This document shows, piece after piece, positions 33,334-40,989 of a stretch of DNA of 64,000 nt. The notes beneath the pieces were generated by a model. That model was not told where the DNA came from and did no database searches. It saw only the letters and a list, made by a program, of their open reading frames with translations. A program made the position numbers and the translations under genes. Position 1 is the first letter of the stretch. Each line of letters begins with the position of its first letter. Source of the DNA: Aquibaculum sediminis (GTDB lineage: Bacteria > Pseudomonadota > Alphaproteobacteria > Kiloniellales > DSM-21159); NCBI RefSeq assembly GCF_040712085.1, contig NZ_JBFCVK010000002.1, positions 459,386 to 523,385 on the forward strand. Direction: 5' to 3'.

Positions 33334-33370
33334 AAAAGGGGAGGCGGTACGACCGTCTCCCCTTTTTTAT
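33334..33370 (+). terminator. Rho-independent terminator after degP
   Basis: AAAAGGGGAGGCGGT pairs with ACCGTCTCCCCTTTT with one mismatch and a three-base loop, running into TTTTTTATTT. It lies 20 bp after the degP stop. Confidence 0.88.
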
Positions 33371-33407
33371 TTGCCAATCGGAAGAGGTCACGAGGTCCCT
33401 TTTCTCT

Positions 33408-33503
33408 CGTCATCGCGAGGAGGCCGCCAGGCCGACGCGACGATCCAGGGCGGGTGCCCGTGGCCCTGGATTGCCGCGCTCCCTGCGGTCGCTCGCAATG
33501 ACG
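33408..33503 (+). repeat. Dispersed intergenic palindrome, copy B
   Basis: A 96-bp copy nearly identical to copy A (CGTCATCGCGAGGAGGC ... GCTCGCAATGACG) with the inner GATCCAGGGC / CCCTGGATTGCC pair. It lies between the convergent degP and tadD-like genes, just after the degP terminator. Confidence 0.8.
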
Positions 33504-33551
33504 GGGAAGAAATCGTGAGGCACGCGATAACGGGAAAAGGGTAGGCCCGCC

Positions 33552-34265
33552 TCAGCGGATCTCCACGCCGGGCTCGCCCCGGACCCGCGCACGGCGGGTG
33601 GCGGCGTAGAAGTCGAGGTTCTGCTGCACCGCGCTGTCGTCGAGGTCGAGGCGACCGATGGCGGCGGCCTCCTCCTCGTGTCCGGCCAGGCCATAGGCCA
33701 GGGCCAGGTTCTGGCGGTGGCGCGGCCCGGCGCGCGGATGTGAGGCGGCAGCGCGCAGGAACTCGATGGCGTTGCGGTGCTGCCCGTCCAGCGCCAGGGA
33801 GAGGCCCAGGTTATTGAGGGCGCTGAGGTCGTCCGGGTCCTGCTCCAGGGCGGCGTAGTAGGACTTGCGCGCCTCTTCCCCCAGATCCAGCAGATCGAGC
33901 ACCACGCCGCGGCCGTCCAGGGCGCGGATGTCCTTGGGATTGTCGCGCAGGATGGCGTTGTAGGCGGCCAGCGCCTCGGTCAACCGGCGCGCCTGCACCA
34001 GGTCGCGCGGCGTCACCGCCTTGTCGTCGTTCACACCGGGGGCAGGGCGTTCCGTATCGTAGTAAGCTGGCGCTGGTGCGGCTGCCTGGCGCGCGCGCTC
34101 CATCACCCGCTGCAGGCGCGCCTCGGTGCTTTCGGCCACCGGCTCGGCCGGCGGCTCCGTAGTGGCGCAGGCGCCCAGCAGCAGGAGCGCCGCGAGGCCG
34201 GACAGGGTGCCGGTGCGGCGCAGGGGCTTTCCAAAGGGGCGCGGCGGCAGAGCGTTGGCGGACAC
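33552..34265 (-). CDS. tadD: TPR lipoprotein, TadD-like
   Basis: A 237-aa predicted lipoprotein. The signal region ends in the lipobox LLGAC, followed by a proline/glutamate linker and about three to four tetratricopeptide repeats (residues about 90-200, e.g. ALAAYNAILRDNPKDIRALDGRG and SALNNLGLSLALDGQ). TadD is an assembly factor of Tad pili that helps secretin assembly. The start is GTG at 34265, with AAAGGAG just upstream; an ATG at 34322 would add residues with no ribosome site. It is the last gene of the minus-strand block after the two TadE-like genes. Confidence 0.8.
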   Translation of the reverse strand: MSANALPPRPFGKPLRRTGTLSGLAALLLLGACATTEPPAEPVAESTEARLQRVMERARQAAAPAPAYYDTERPAPGVNDDKAVTPRDLVQARRLTEALAAYNAILRDNPKDIRALDGRGVVLDLLDLGEEARKSYYAALEQDPDDLSALNNLGLSLALDGQHRNAIEFLRAAASHPRAGPRHRQNLALAYGLAGHEEEAAAIGRLDLDDSAVQQNLDFYAATRRARVRGEPGVEIR

Positions 34266-34331
34266 GTTACTCCTTTCGCACGACTCGAGACCCCACTCTG
34301 CCGCAGGCTTGCCGCGTCGCACAAGGTATCG

Positions 34332-34910
34332 TCATTCCGGCGCGCTGCCGCCGGCGACCATGGAGCTGCGAAAGGCCGGCAGGGTGATGCTGTTGGGAAT
34401 GCCGGGCACCATGCTGATGGCGATGAAGCTGAACTCCACGTCCTGCAGTTCCACGCTGACCATGGGCAGAATGCCGCCGGGCATGTCCTTGTCGCCCAGG
34501 CCCACATGCTCGTAAGTCACCCGGAGGTTGGCGGCGGAAAGCTTTGGCAGGATGCCCTGCATCTCGGTGACCAGTTCGCCGAAACCGGCGTTGTTGGCGA
34601 CCGAAGCGCTGGAGCAACTCACACTGCTGCCGCTGCCGGTGCAGGTGATGGGGTTTCCTGATTCAAGGGAGGAAAGCTGCGCCACCGGGTCCAGGATGGT
34701 CGCCAGTCGCACCGCCCGGCGTGCCGCCTCGTTGGCCCGGTGGTGGTCGAGCAGCAGCAGCATGAAGTCGATCAGCCCCAGGGTCAGCAGAAAGACCATG
34801 GGAAAGACCAGGGCGAACTCGATCGCCGTGGCGCCCTGCCGGTCGCGGCGCAGGCGCTGCAGGATGCCCCGGCCGTGGCGGGGCTCAGGTGCCGATGAAG
34901 GGCTGTTCAT
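34332..34910 (-). CDS. TadE-like minor pseudopilin (second copy)
   Basis: A 192-aa pilin-like protein. After a basic start it has RQGATAIEFALVFPMVFLLTLG (positions 24-45), the TadE signature with the conserved glutamate five residues after the expected cleavage. The rest is a periplasmic domain with cysteines in ITCTGSGSSVSCSS that might form a disulfide. It is 26 bp inside the end of the preceding TadE-like gene, so the two are translationally coupled. It would join the minor pilin assembly in the Tad machine; which is TadE or TadF cannot be decided. Confidence 0.82.
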   Translation of the reverse strand: MNSPSSAPEPRHGRGILQRLRRDRQGATAIEFALVFPMVFLLTLGLIDFMLLLLDHHRANEAARRAVRLATILDPVAQLSSLESGNPITCTGSGSSVSCSSASVANNAGFGELVTEMQGILPKLSAANLRVTYEHVGLGDKDMPGGILPMVSVELQDVEFSFIAISMVPGIPNSITLPAFRSSMVAGGSAPE

Positions 34911-35355
34911 GGCTGAATCCGATGGTGACCTCGTCAAGGCCGAAGGGCGCCAGGAAACCGGCGAAGAGCGGCTGGTAGGGCACCGAGAGCTCGATGCGCA
35001 GGACAGGCATGGTGACATCGCCTTCGGAGAAGGTGAGTGCCGTCTGCTGAACCGTGGCCGACGCCATGTAGGAGAAGATGTAGGGGGCGCCAGCACTCAC
35101 GCTGCCGCGCAATACGAGGTTCTCGATTGCTGTCGAAACACCGGCATCGCTGCGTGCCGCATAGGTGCCGGCGTTGTAGAGCGCCTTGTTGATGGTGATG
35201 GCATGGCTCATCAGCCGCCCGGCCTCCACCAGACCACAGAAGACAATAAGCAGCAGCGGCAGGATCAGCGCAAACTCCGTCGCCGCCACGCCCCGGCGGC
35301 AGCGGCGCAGGCGCTGAAGCAACGGACGGTCTTTGTCAGCGGGCGAGGCGAACAT
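34885..35355 (-). CDS. TadE-like minor pseudopilin (first copy)
   Basis: A 156-aa pilin-like protein. The N-terminal RRGVAATEFALILPLLLIVFCG (residues about 20-41) matches the TadE family, with the cleavage region before ATEF. The remainder is a small periplasmic domain with little similarity to known folds. It overlaps the end of the TadG-like gene by 20 bp and the next pseudopilin gene by 26 bp, giving a tightly coupled minus-strand operon. With the second copy it likely forms the minor pilin pair needed for Tad pilus initiation. Confidence 0.82.
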   Translation of the reverse strand: MFASPADKDRPLLQRLRRCRRGVAATEFALILPLLLIVFCGLVEAGRLMSHAITINKALYNAGTYAARSDAGVSTAIENLVLRGSVSAGAPYIFSYMASATVQQTALTFSEGDVTMPVLRIELSVPYQPLFAGFLAPFGLDEVTIGFSHEQPFIGT

Positions 35356-36709
35356 TGGCGTGATAGTCCGGGTGGTTGGCTGGCGTTACCGGCCGGATGA
35401 TCTCGGCCAGTATGCGATCCTCCGAGTCCACTTCCTGGGTGATGAAGACTTCGATGTAGCCTTCGTCGACGACATAAATGCCGCGGCCTTTCACGTCCTG
35501 GTCCTGACAGTTGATCAGCGGCAGGCGGAACACCCGTCGCAAGGGGCCGTTACTGGCCAGCGGCGTGGACTCGGGCGTGCTGTCCTCCCAGCGGTTCTTC
35601 TCGGTGGCACCGACGGCCTGGGGCATTTGCGGCTTGTTCGGAATGACCTCCTCGAAGCCTGTCGGTGGAGTGCCGGAGAAGGGATAGATGGTTTGGCGCC
35701 CTGATCCGGTCTGGCGCGCAAAAATTTCACCCAGTTCATAGAGATACATCTGGTAGCGGGTGTACTGGGTGAGATAATCCGGCGGCACATGGCCCTGATG
35801 CTGGTGCATTGCCTGCCAGTAGGCGTAGGGGTCCCAGACGCCGTTGCCCAACAGAATGCCGCTGCTGTCTATGTTCCCATCCGCCGGGTAGTTGATGACA
35901 TTGGGCGCCGGGTAGGGGTGGCTGTTGAGATCGAAGCGGGCGTTAATGCCCCTGCGCACCGGGCCCATCATCTTGCCGGGCTCGGTGGTAAGGTCGAGGC
36001 TGTAGCAGTCCTCCGGCTCCACAGCGGCCAGGGCGCCTTCCAGGCGGTTGGCGCCGCCGGAACCGTCGGGCAGGGCCAGCATGCCGAAGTTGCCGGGACC
36101 GGCTTTATTGCCGCTGGGCTCGTTGAGCACCACCTGGCGGCCGGCGTTGCTCGGATCCGTTAGGTCGAGGCTGCTGTCCACTTCCGCAGGATTGCACATC
36201 ATCATCGGCGGGGCGTGGCACATGAAGGGCTGCGGTGCGGCGGCGGCCCGCGCGCCGATGGTGGTGGAGCGGTCGCCGTCTTCATTGCCGTTGGCCATGT
36301 GCAGAAAGCCGGCAAAGAGGAAGTTGAGCTGGCGCTGCTCGACGACCACCTCCACCGCAAGGGCGTCGGCATCGCTGGTCGCCGGGGTCTCGTCGAGCAG
36401 CGAGCTGTAGAAACGGATTTCCTCGATCAGCAGATCGGCGCTGTCTGCCGGCAGGCCGCTTTGCGCCCGGAAGGCATTGCGTGCCACATCCTCGGCCCGC
36501 GCCCGCGCCCCGCCGCGGCTGTCGAGCTGTACGGCGGCGGCCATGGCGGCGGTGTCGGCGGCGTTCTGCATCTGCGTGCGCAGCAGCATCATGCGCCCGG
36601 TGTCGATGCCCAGCGCCCCCAGGCCCAGCAGCAGTGCCATAGAAAGCGCGACATACAGCAGTACTCCGCCATCGCGGTTGTGGCGCAGAGCGCGCAGGCT
36701 TGCCAACAT
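35336..36709 (-). CDS. Tad pilus protein, TadG-related
   Basis: A 457-aa protein. The N-terminus (residues 9-55, DGGVLLYVALSMALLLGLGA followed by LGIDTGRMMLLRTQMQNAAD) is the Tad domain of TadG-type proteins: one membrane helix followed by the DTG...QNAADTAA pattern. The large remaining part (about 400 residues) is periplasmic, with a methionine/cysteine cluster PPMMMCNP near 170. I cannot see the von Willebrand domain often present in TadG. A GGAGG lies upstream of the ATG. It heads the minus-strand operon TadG-TadE-TadE-TadD and is divergent from the pilin gene. Confidence 0.8.
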   Translation of the reverse strand: MLASLRALRHNRDGGVLLYVALSMALLLGLGALGIDTGRMMLLRTQMQNAADTAAMAAAVQLDSRGGARARAEDVARNAFRAQSGLPADSADLLIEEIRFYSSLLDETPATSDADALAVEVVVEQRQLNFLFAGFLHMANGNEDGDRSTTIGARAAAAPQPFMCHAPPMMMCNPAEVDSSLDLTDPSNAGRQVVLNEPSGNKAGPGNFGMLALPDGSGGANRLEGALAAVEPEDCYSLDLTTEPGKMMGPVRRGINARFDLNSHPYPAPNVINYPADGNIDSSGILLGNGVWDPYAYWQAMHQHQGHVPPDYLTQYTRYQMYLYELGEIFARQTGSGRQTIYPFSGTPPTGFEEVIPNKPQMPQAVGATEKNRWEDSTPESTPLASNGPLRRVFRLPLINCQDQDVKGRGIYVVDEGYIEVFITQEVDSEDRILAEIIRPVTPANHPDYHANVRLAR

Positions 36710-37219
36710 GTCCCCATCCCTCCAACAGCGGCGCCCCGGCCCACCAGCGGGTCTCGGCGCCCTGCCCCAAAATTCACACTTCCCACTCCCCCGTCATTGC
36801 GAGGAGGCGCAGCCGACGCGGCAATCCAGGGCGGCCGCTCCTGGCCCTGGATTGCCGCGCTCCCGTTCGTCGCTCGCAATGACGGTGGGTGTGGCCCCTC
36901 ATCTATTGCGGGCAAGACGGGCGTCAGTGGAGCGCGGCACGACAAGGCAAAGTTAGTACAGCCGTTACCACGATTAAAGTGCCAAGACGGCCTTGCGACA
37001 GGGGGCAGCAAGAAAAAACAATTGAATAAAACTTGATGTACGTGATTCTGCGTAGCTGGATCGGATGTGTGTAAAATGTCCCTCAAAATAAGAGGCGGCG
37101 ATTACACAATCTTACAAAATATGTGACTATTATGGAGCAAGTCGTGCTTGACCGCATGCTTCGCTCTGCTTATTCCTGTGTCCAAGCGCAATCCAGCGCT
37201 GGCTTGGGGAGTAAAAGAC
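36710..37219. other. Divergent promoter region between the two Tad blocks
   Basis: 510 bp with no gene. The left third holds repeat copy C. The right half, 36990-37150, is clearly AT-rich (TTGAATAAAACTTGATG; CTTACAAAATATGTGACTAT) and must hold the pilin promoter. TAAAAT at 37071-37076 is one possible -10, but no matched -35 is convincing. The pilin mRNA probably has a long leader. Confidence 0.5.
36792..36884 (+). repeat. Dispersed intergenic palindrome, copy C
   Basis: A 93-bp copy: CGTCATTGCGAGGAGGC at the start, GCTCGCAATGACG at the end, inner GCAATCCAGGGC / CCCTGGATTGCC. It has a slightly different and more symmetric core than copies A and B. It lies in the divergent gap between the TadG-like gene and the pilin. 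Confidence 0.8.
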
Positions 37220-37411
37220 ATGAATACCTTTCTCTCGCTTCTGATGGCCCTGCGCAGCAACAAATCGGGCGCAACGGCGATTGAGTATGGCTTGATTATT
37301 GGGCTTATCGCGATTGTGCTCGTTGTTGCGATAACGGCCGTAGGAACTGATCTTGAATCTCTGTTCACTGGTGTAAGCGACGCTATCGGAGAAGCAGAAG
37401 AACCTGCCTAA
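37220..37411 (+). CDS. Flp family type IVb pilin
   Basis: A 63-aa major pilin precursor. The leader MNTFLSLLMALRSNKSG is followed by the cleavage-and-assembly motif ATAIEYGLIIGLIAIVLVV, with the conserved Glu-Tyr pair five and six residues after cleavage. The mature pilin is about 46 residues, short as usual for Flp. A GGGGAG ribosome site precedes the ATG at 37220. It is polymerised by the Tad machine encoded downstream to give bundled adhesive pili. A strong terminator follows, so the pilin can be expressed apart from the machine genes. Confidence 0.93.
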   Translation: MNTFLSLLMALRSNKSGATAIEYGLIIGLIAIVLVVAITAVGTDLESLFTGVSDAIGEAEEPA

Positions 37412-37429
37412 GCGTAGTTAGCAAAATAT

Positions 37430-37474
37430 AAAGGCGGCGCATGAAGTGTTCAATCAGCGCCGCCTTTTTGTTTT
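37430..37474 (+). terminator. Terminator after the pilin gene
   Basis: AAAGGCGGCGC (37430-37440) and GCGCCGCCTTT (37457-37467) form a perfect 11-bp stem followed by TTGTTTT. It separates the abundant pilin message from the downstream cpa genes and would lower read-through. Confidence 0.92.
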
Positions 37475-37499
37475 ACAATAGTACGTTATTCGGTTCGGG

Positions 37500-37958
37500 G
37501 TGTGGCCAGTGCTGAGTGCGGCAGGTTGTTTGTTTCTAATCGTGTTGCTCTTGGCCTGTCAGTCGGATTTACGTTTGCGTTGGATCTCGGATGCTTTTCC
37601 AGCGTTTCTTGCCGCCGCCGGCCTGCTCTTCACCGCGCTGACCGGTGGCTGGCCTTTTCTCGGTTATACCCTCGCAGGCGCCCTGGCCGTCTTCCTCCTG
37701 GGCCTGCTGGCCTTTCGCTACGGCATCCTGGGCGGGGCGGATGTGAAGTTGTTGAGCGCCGCGGCGCTCTGGCTGCAGCCGGCGCAGCTCCTGGTTTTCC
37801 TGCAGGTCACGGCGCTGGCCGGCGGGGTGCTGGCCCTGGTCTACCTGTTGCTGGCCCGTCTGCGCGGCGAGTCGGCGGGCAGCGTGAAGCTGCCCTATGC
37901 CGTGGCCATCGCCGCCGGCGGCCTCGCCGTCACCCCCAGCCTCGCCGGCTGGCTCTGA
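37500..37958 (+). CDS. cpaA: Prepilin peptidase CpaA/TadV
   Basis: A 152-aa membrane aspartyl protease that trims the pilin leader. Five to six hydrophobic segments fill the length. The first catalytic aspartate is probably in QSDLRLRWISD near residue 23, and the second in GILGGADVKLLSA near residue 80. The latter site reads GGAD where the family motif is GxGD, an alanine in place of the second glycine. The start is GTG at 37500. It is the first gene of the plus-strand machine block, 26 bp before cpaB. Confidence 0.85.
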   Translation: MWPVLSAAGCLFLIVLLLACQSDLRLRWISDAFPAFLAAAGLLFTALTGGWPFLGYTLAGALAVFLLGLLAFRYGILGGADVKLLSAAALWLQPAQLLVFLQVTALAGGVLALVYLLLARLRGESAGSVKLPYAVAIAAGGLAVTPSLAGWL

Positions 37959-37983
37959 CGGCCCCTCTTAAAGGAGACATGAC

Positions 37984-38940
37984 ATGCGCGCTTCCACGCT
38001 TTTGTTGGTGACGGTGGCGCTCTTGGCTGCCGGGGGGACGGCCTATGTGGGGCAGCAGTGGCTGGCTTCGCAGCAGGCGCAGTCGGTTGCCGATGCGACG
38101 CAGCCCCAGGTGGAGGCGACGCGCTATGTCCAGATCATGGCCGCGGCGGAGGATCTGCCCACCGGAACAGTCCTGCGGGAATCCCATATCCTCTGGCAGG
38201 ACTGGCCCGAGGATGCCCCGGCCCTCAACTACTATCGCCAGGACGAGGTGGAACTGGAGGAGCTGCTTGGTGCCGTGCTGCGCAGTCCGGTGTCCGCCGG
38301 GGAGCCTGTCAGTCGCACCCGTCTGGTCCAGCAGGGTGAGCGCGGCTTCCTCGCCGCCATCCTCACGCCGGGCATGCGCGCCGTCTCGGTGCCGGTCAAC
38401 GCCACCACGGGCATTGCCGGCCTGGTGATGCCCGGCGATCGGGTGGACTTGATGCTTTCGCATGCCTACGATCCTATGGCTGGGGACAGTCGGGGCGCCG
38501 GTCGCGCCGCCACCACGGTGCTGGGGGACTTGCGGGTGCTGGCCATCGACCAGAGAGTGGATCATCAGGCGGGAGAGCCATTCGTGGCCAAGAACGTCAC
38601 CCTTGAGGTGACCGCCAAGCAGGCGGAAGCCCTGGCGGTGGCCAATGACCTGGGCGTGCTCACCCTGGCCCTGCGCGCCATCGGGGAGGAGAGCGATCCG
38701 CTCCCCATGCCGACCAACGGCAGCCCCGGGTTGCTGCAGGCCGCCGCCCTCAACGGCAGCATCGCCAGTGATGCAGTGGCGGCGGAAGAGCCGGCACCCA
38801 GAGGCTATCGTCCGACACTGGACAGCGAGGTCGTGCCCCTGCTGGCGCCGCCTCCCGAAGAGATCCGAGCCGCCAAGCCCCGCGTCACCGTCGTGCGCGG
38901 CGGGGAGGTTAGCGTGGTTGGCGGGGAAGAGGAGAGTTGA
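37984..38940 (+). CDS. cpaB: Flp pilus assembly protein CpaB/RcpC
   Basis: A 318-aa periplasmic protein anchored by an N-terminal helix (LLLVTVALLAAGGTAYVG). An SAF domain lies about residues 42-105 (VQIMAAAEDLPTGTVLRES), and the RcpC-type region follows with RGFLAAILTPGMRAVSVPVN near residue 120. CpaB is thought to link the secretin to the cell wall or assist its gating. A ribosome site AAAGGAG precedes the ATG. Its stop overlaps the cpaC start by one base. The length is typical. Confidence 0.9.
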   Translation: MRASTLLLVTVALLAAGGTAYVGQQWLASQQAQSVADATQPQVEATRYVQIMAAAEDLPTGTVLRESHILWQDWPEDAPALNYYRQDEVELEELLGAVLRSPVSAGEPVSRTRLVQQGERGFLAAILTPGMRAVSVPVNATTGIAGLVMPGDRVDLMLSHAYDPMAGDSRGAGRAATTVLGDLRVLAIDQRVDHQAGEPFVAKNVTLEVTAKQAEALAVANDLGVLTLALRAIGEESDPLPMPTNGSPGLLQAAALNGSIASDAVAAEEPAPRGYRPTLDSEVVPLLAPPPEEIRAAKPRVTVVRGGEVSVVGGEEES

Positions 38941-40304
38941 TGCACCGGCTGCTGCTGCCACTCCTGCTCATTATCTGTGTTCTTGCGCCCGCCCAACCGC
39001 GGGCTGCAAGCGTTCTGGAAGCGGGGACGGTCGGTGGCGTCGTCGTGCCCGTGGGGGAAGGGCGGCTGCTGCGCCTGGAGCGGCCGGTGGCCAGCGTCTT
39101 CATCGCCAATCCCGAGGTGGCCGACGTGCAGGTGCAATCGCCGCGCATGATCTACGTCTTCGGCAAGCGCACCGGCCGCACCAACCTCTTCGCCCTCGAT
39201 GAGGAGGAGGAGGTGATCTTCAGCGGCGGGGTGCAGGTGACCCACGACCTTGCAAGCCTGCGCCGCGCGCTGGGCACCATGGGCAGCGCCGAGGATGTCA
39301 GGCTGGAATCCATCGACGGCGGCCTGGTGATCAGCGGCACGGTGGACTCCGCCGAGGCGGCCGAGAACCTGCGCCGGGTCGCGGCCCGCTACGCTGGCGA
39401 GAACGAGGAGATCATCAACCGTGTCCGGGTCGAGGGCGCCAACCAGATCAACCTGCGCGTCCGGGTGGCCGAGGTTTCGCGCCAGGCATCGCGCGCGCTG
39501 GGCATCCGCTGGGACAGCCTGATCGATACCAGCAACTTCCAGTTCGGACTGGTCGGTGGCGCGGGCGTTGCCGCGGGCGGTGCCTTCTCCGCCGGCGTCG
39601 GCTTCTCGAACAGCAATATCGGCATCAATATCATCCTCGACGCCCTGGCCGAGGAAGGACTGCTCACCGTCCTGGCCGAACCGAACCTGACCACGCTCTC
39701 GGGCGAGGAGGCCAGCTTCCTGGCCGGCGGTGAGTTCCCCATTCCGGTGGCGCAGTCCGACGACACGCTCACCGTCGAGTACAAGCGTTACGGCGTCAGC
39801 CTGACCTTCACGCCGGTGCTGCTCTCGGGCGGGCGCATCTCCCTGCATGTGGCACCGGAGGTGAGCGAGCTGGCGCCCCAGGCGGGCGTGGAGCTGGACG
39901 GTCTCTCCATTCCCGGCATCACCACCCGGCGGGCCGACACGCGGGTGGAGCTGGGAAGCGGCCAGAGCTTCGCCATCGCCGGCCTGCTCAGCAACAGCGT
40001 GCAGCAGGACAACACGCGCCTGCCACTGCTGGGCGACCTGCCGGTGCTGGGGGCGCTCTTCCGCTCCAGCCGCTTCCAGCGCGGGGAGACGGAACTGGTG
40101 ATCATCGTCACTCCCTATGTGGTGCAGCCCGCCGGCAGCGAGCGGCGCCTGGCCGAGCCGACCGACGGCTTTGCCCCGCCCGATGAGGTGCGCCGCCTGC
40201 TCTTCGGCGAAGTCTACGCCACCGACGCCAGCTACCGCAGCATGATCGACAGCCGCCTGGGCGACCGGCAACTGCGCGGTTCCGTCGGCTTCACCCTGGA
40301 GTGA
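38940..40304 (+). CDS. cpaC: Type II/III secretion system secretin CpaC/RcpA
   Basis: A 454-aa outer-membrane secretin that forms the pilus exit pore. Signal peptide residues 1-23 end PRAAS. The N-terminal pilus-formation domain contains VASVFIANPEVADVQVQSPR near residue 50 and GRTNLFAL. A BON-like linker follows, then the secretin core (about 190-410) with the family signature VLAEPNLTTLSGEEASFLAGGE and LLGDLPVLGALFRS. The ATG at 38940 overlaps the cpaB stop (TGATG). The neighbour order cpaA-B-C-D-E-F-tadB-C is the canonical Tad order. Confidence 0.92.
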   Translation: MHRLLLPLLLIICVLAPAQPRAASVLEAGTVGGVVVPVGEGRLLRLERPVASVFIANPEVADVQVQSPRMIYVFGKRTGRTNLFALDEEEEVIFSGGVQVTHDLASLRRALGTMGSAEDVRLESIDGGLVISGTVDSAEAAENLRRVAARYAGENEEIINRVRVEGANQINLRVRVAEVSRQASRALGIRWDSLIDTSNFQFGLVGGAGVAAGGAFSAGVGFSNSNIGINIILDALAEEGLLTVLAEPNLTTLSGEEASFLAGGEFPIPVAQSDDTLTVEYKRYGVSLTFTPVLLSGGRISLHVAPEVSELAPQAGVELDGLSIPGITTRRADTRVELGSGQSFAIAGLLSNSVQQDNTRLPLLGDLPVLGALFRSSRFQRGETELVIIVTPYVVQPAGSERRLAEPTDGFAPPDEVRRLLFGEVYATDASYRSMIDSRLGDRQLRGSVGFTLE

Positions 40305-40312
40305 CGCCGATC

Positions 40313-40984
40313 ATGCGCAGATCCCAGATTTCCCGCCTGCTGCTCCTGCCGCTGTTCCTGCTGCTGGCCGCCTGTACCCAGACCAGTCCGGAGCAGGCGG
40401 CTTTCGGGCCGAAGCGCATCGCTATCACGCCGCAGTTCCATGAACTGGAGGTCTATTTCCCGGCCGGCGCCGCCGAGCCGACCGCGGAAGAGCGCATGCG
40501 GTTTTTGGCTCGGCTGCGGGCGATTGGCCTCGAGCGCGGCGACGAGTTGGTGATCCCCGGGCAGGACGGCCTGGCGCGGGCCCGGGCGGACGCACTTTAT
40601 CGCTTGGCGGCGTCGGTCCAGGGCGCGCCCGTGCAGCAGGCTGCCGCCCGCTCCTCGACGGCCAGATCCCTGACCGCCGATGCCGGTGCGGCGCGCGGTG
40701 AGGAGGTGATCCGCGCATTGGTGATTCGCCGCCAAGTGCGTGTGCCCAACTGCCCCGACTGGAGCCGCGGCGGCATGCAGGACTGGCGAAATCTGCCCAC
40801 CAGCAACTTCGGCTGCGCCACCGCGGTCAATCTCCGCGAGATGGTGGCCGACCCGCGCGACCTGGTCGTCGGGCGCGGCAGCGAGTCCTACGATGGCGAG
40901 CGCGCGGCCATCGCGATCCAGCGTTACCGAGAGTGGCCGCAGGAGCGCGAAGAGGTCGAGTCCGCCTTCGGCATTCTGGAGTAG
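40313..40984 (+). CDS. cpaD: CpaD family pilus lipoprotein
   Basis: A 223-aa predicted lipoprotein. The signal ends LLAACTQ (lipobox cysteine near residue 21). The family block VRVPNCPDWSR...NLPTSNFGCATAVNLREMVADPRDLV (split here) near residues 145-185 is the CpaD signature, including two conserved cysteines. CpaD assists the secretin in the outer membrane. The ATG at 40313 follows the cpaC stop by eight bases. The annotated family is typical of alphaproteobacterial Tad loci. Confidence 0.88.
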   Translation: MRRSQISRLLLLPLFLLLAACTQTSPEQAAFGPKRIAITPQFHELEVYFPAGAAEPTAEERMRFLARLRAIGLERGDELVIPGQDGLARARADALYRLAASVQGAPVQQAAARSSTARSLTADAGAARGEEVIRALVIRRQVRVPNCPDWSRGGMQDWRNLPTSNFGCATAVNLREMVADPRDLVVGRGSESYDGERAAIAIQRYREWPQEREEVESAFGILE

Positions 40985-40989
40985 GGGCC

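Noticed and set aside
24331..36884. The repeated intergenic sequences as a CRISPR array
   Set aside because: Copies are about 95 bp, kilobases apart, in both orientations and without spacers or cas genes.
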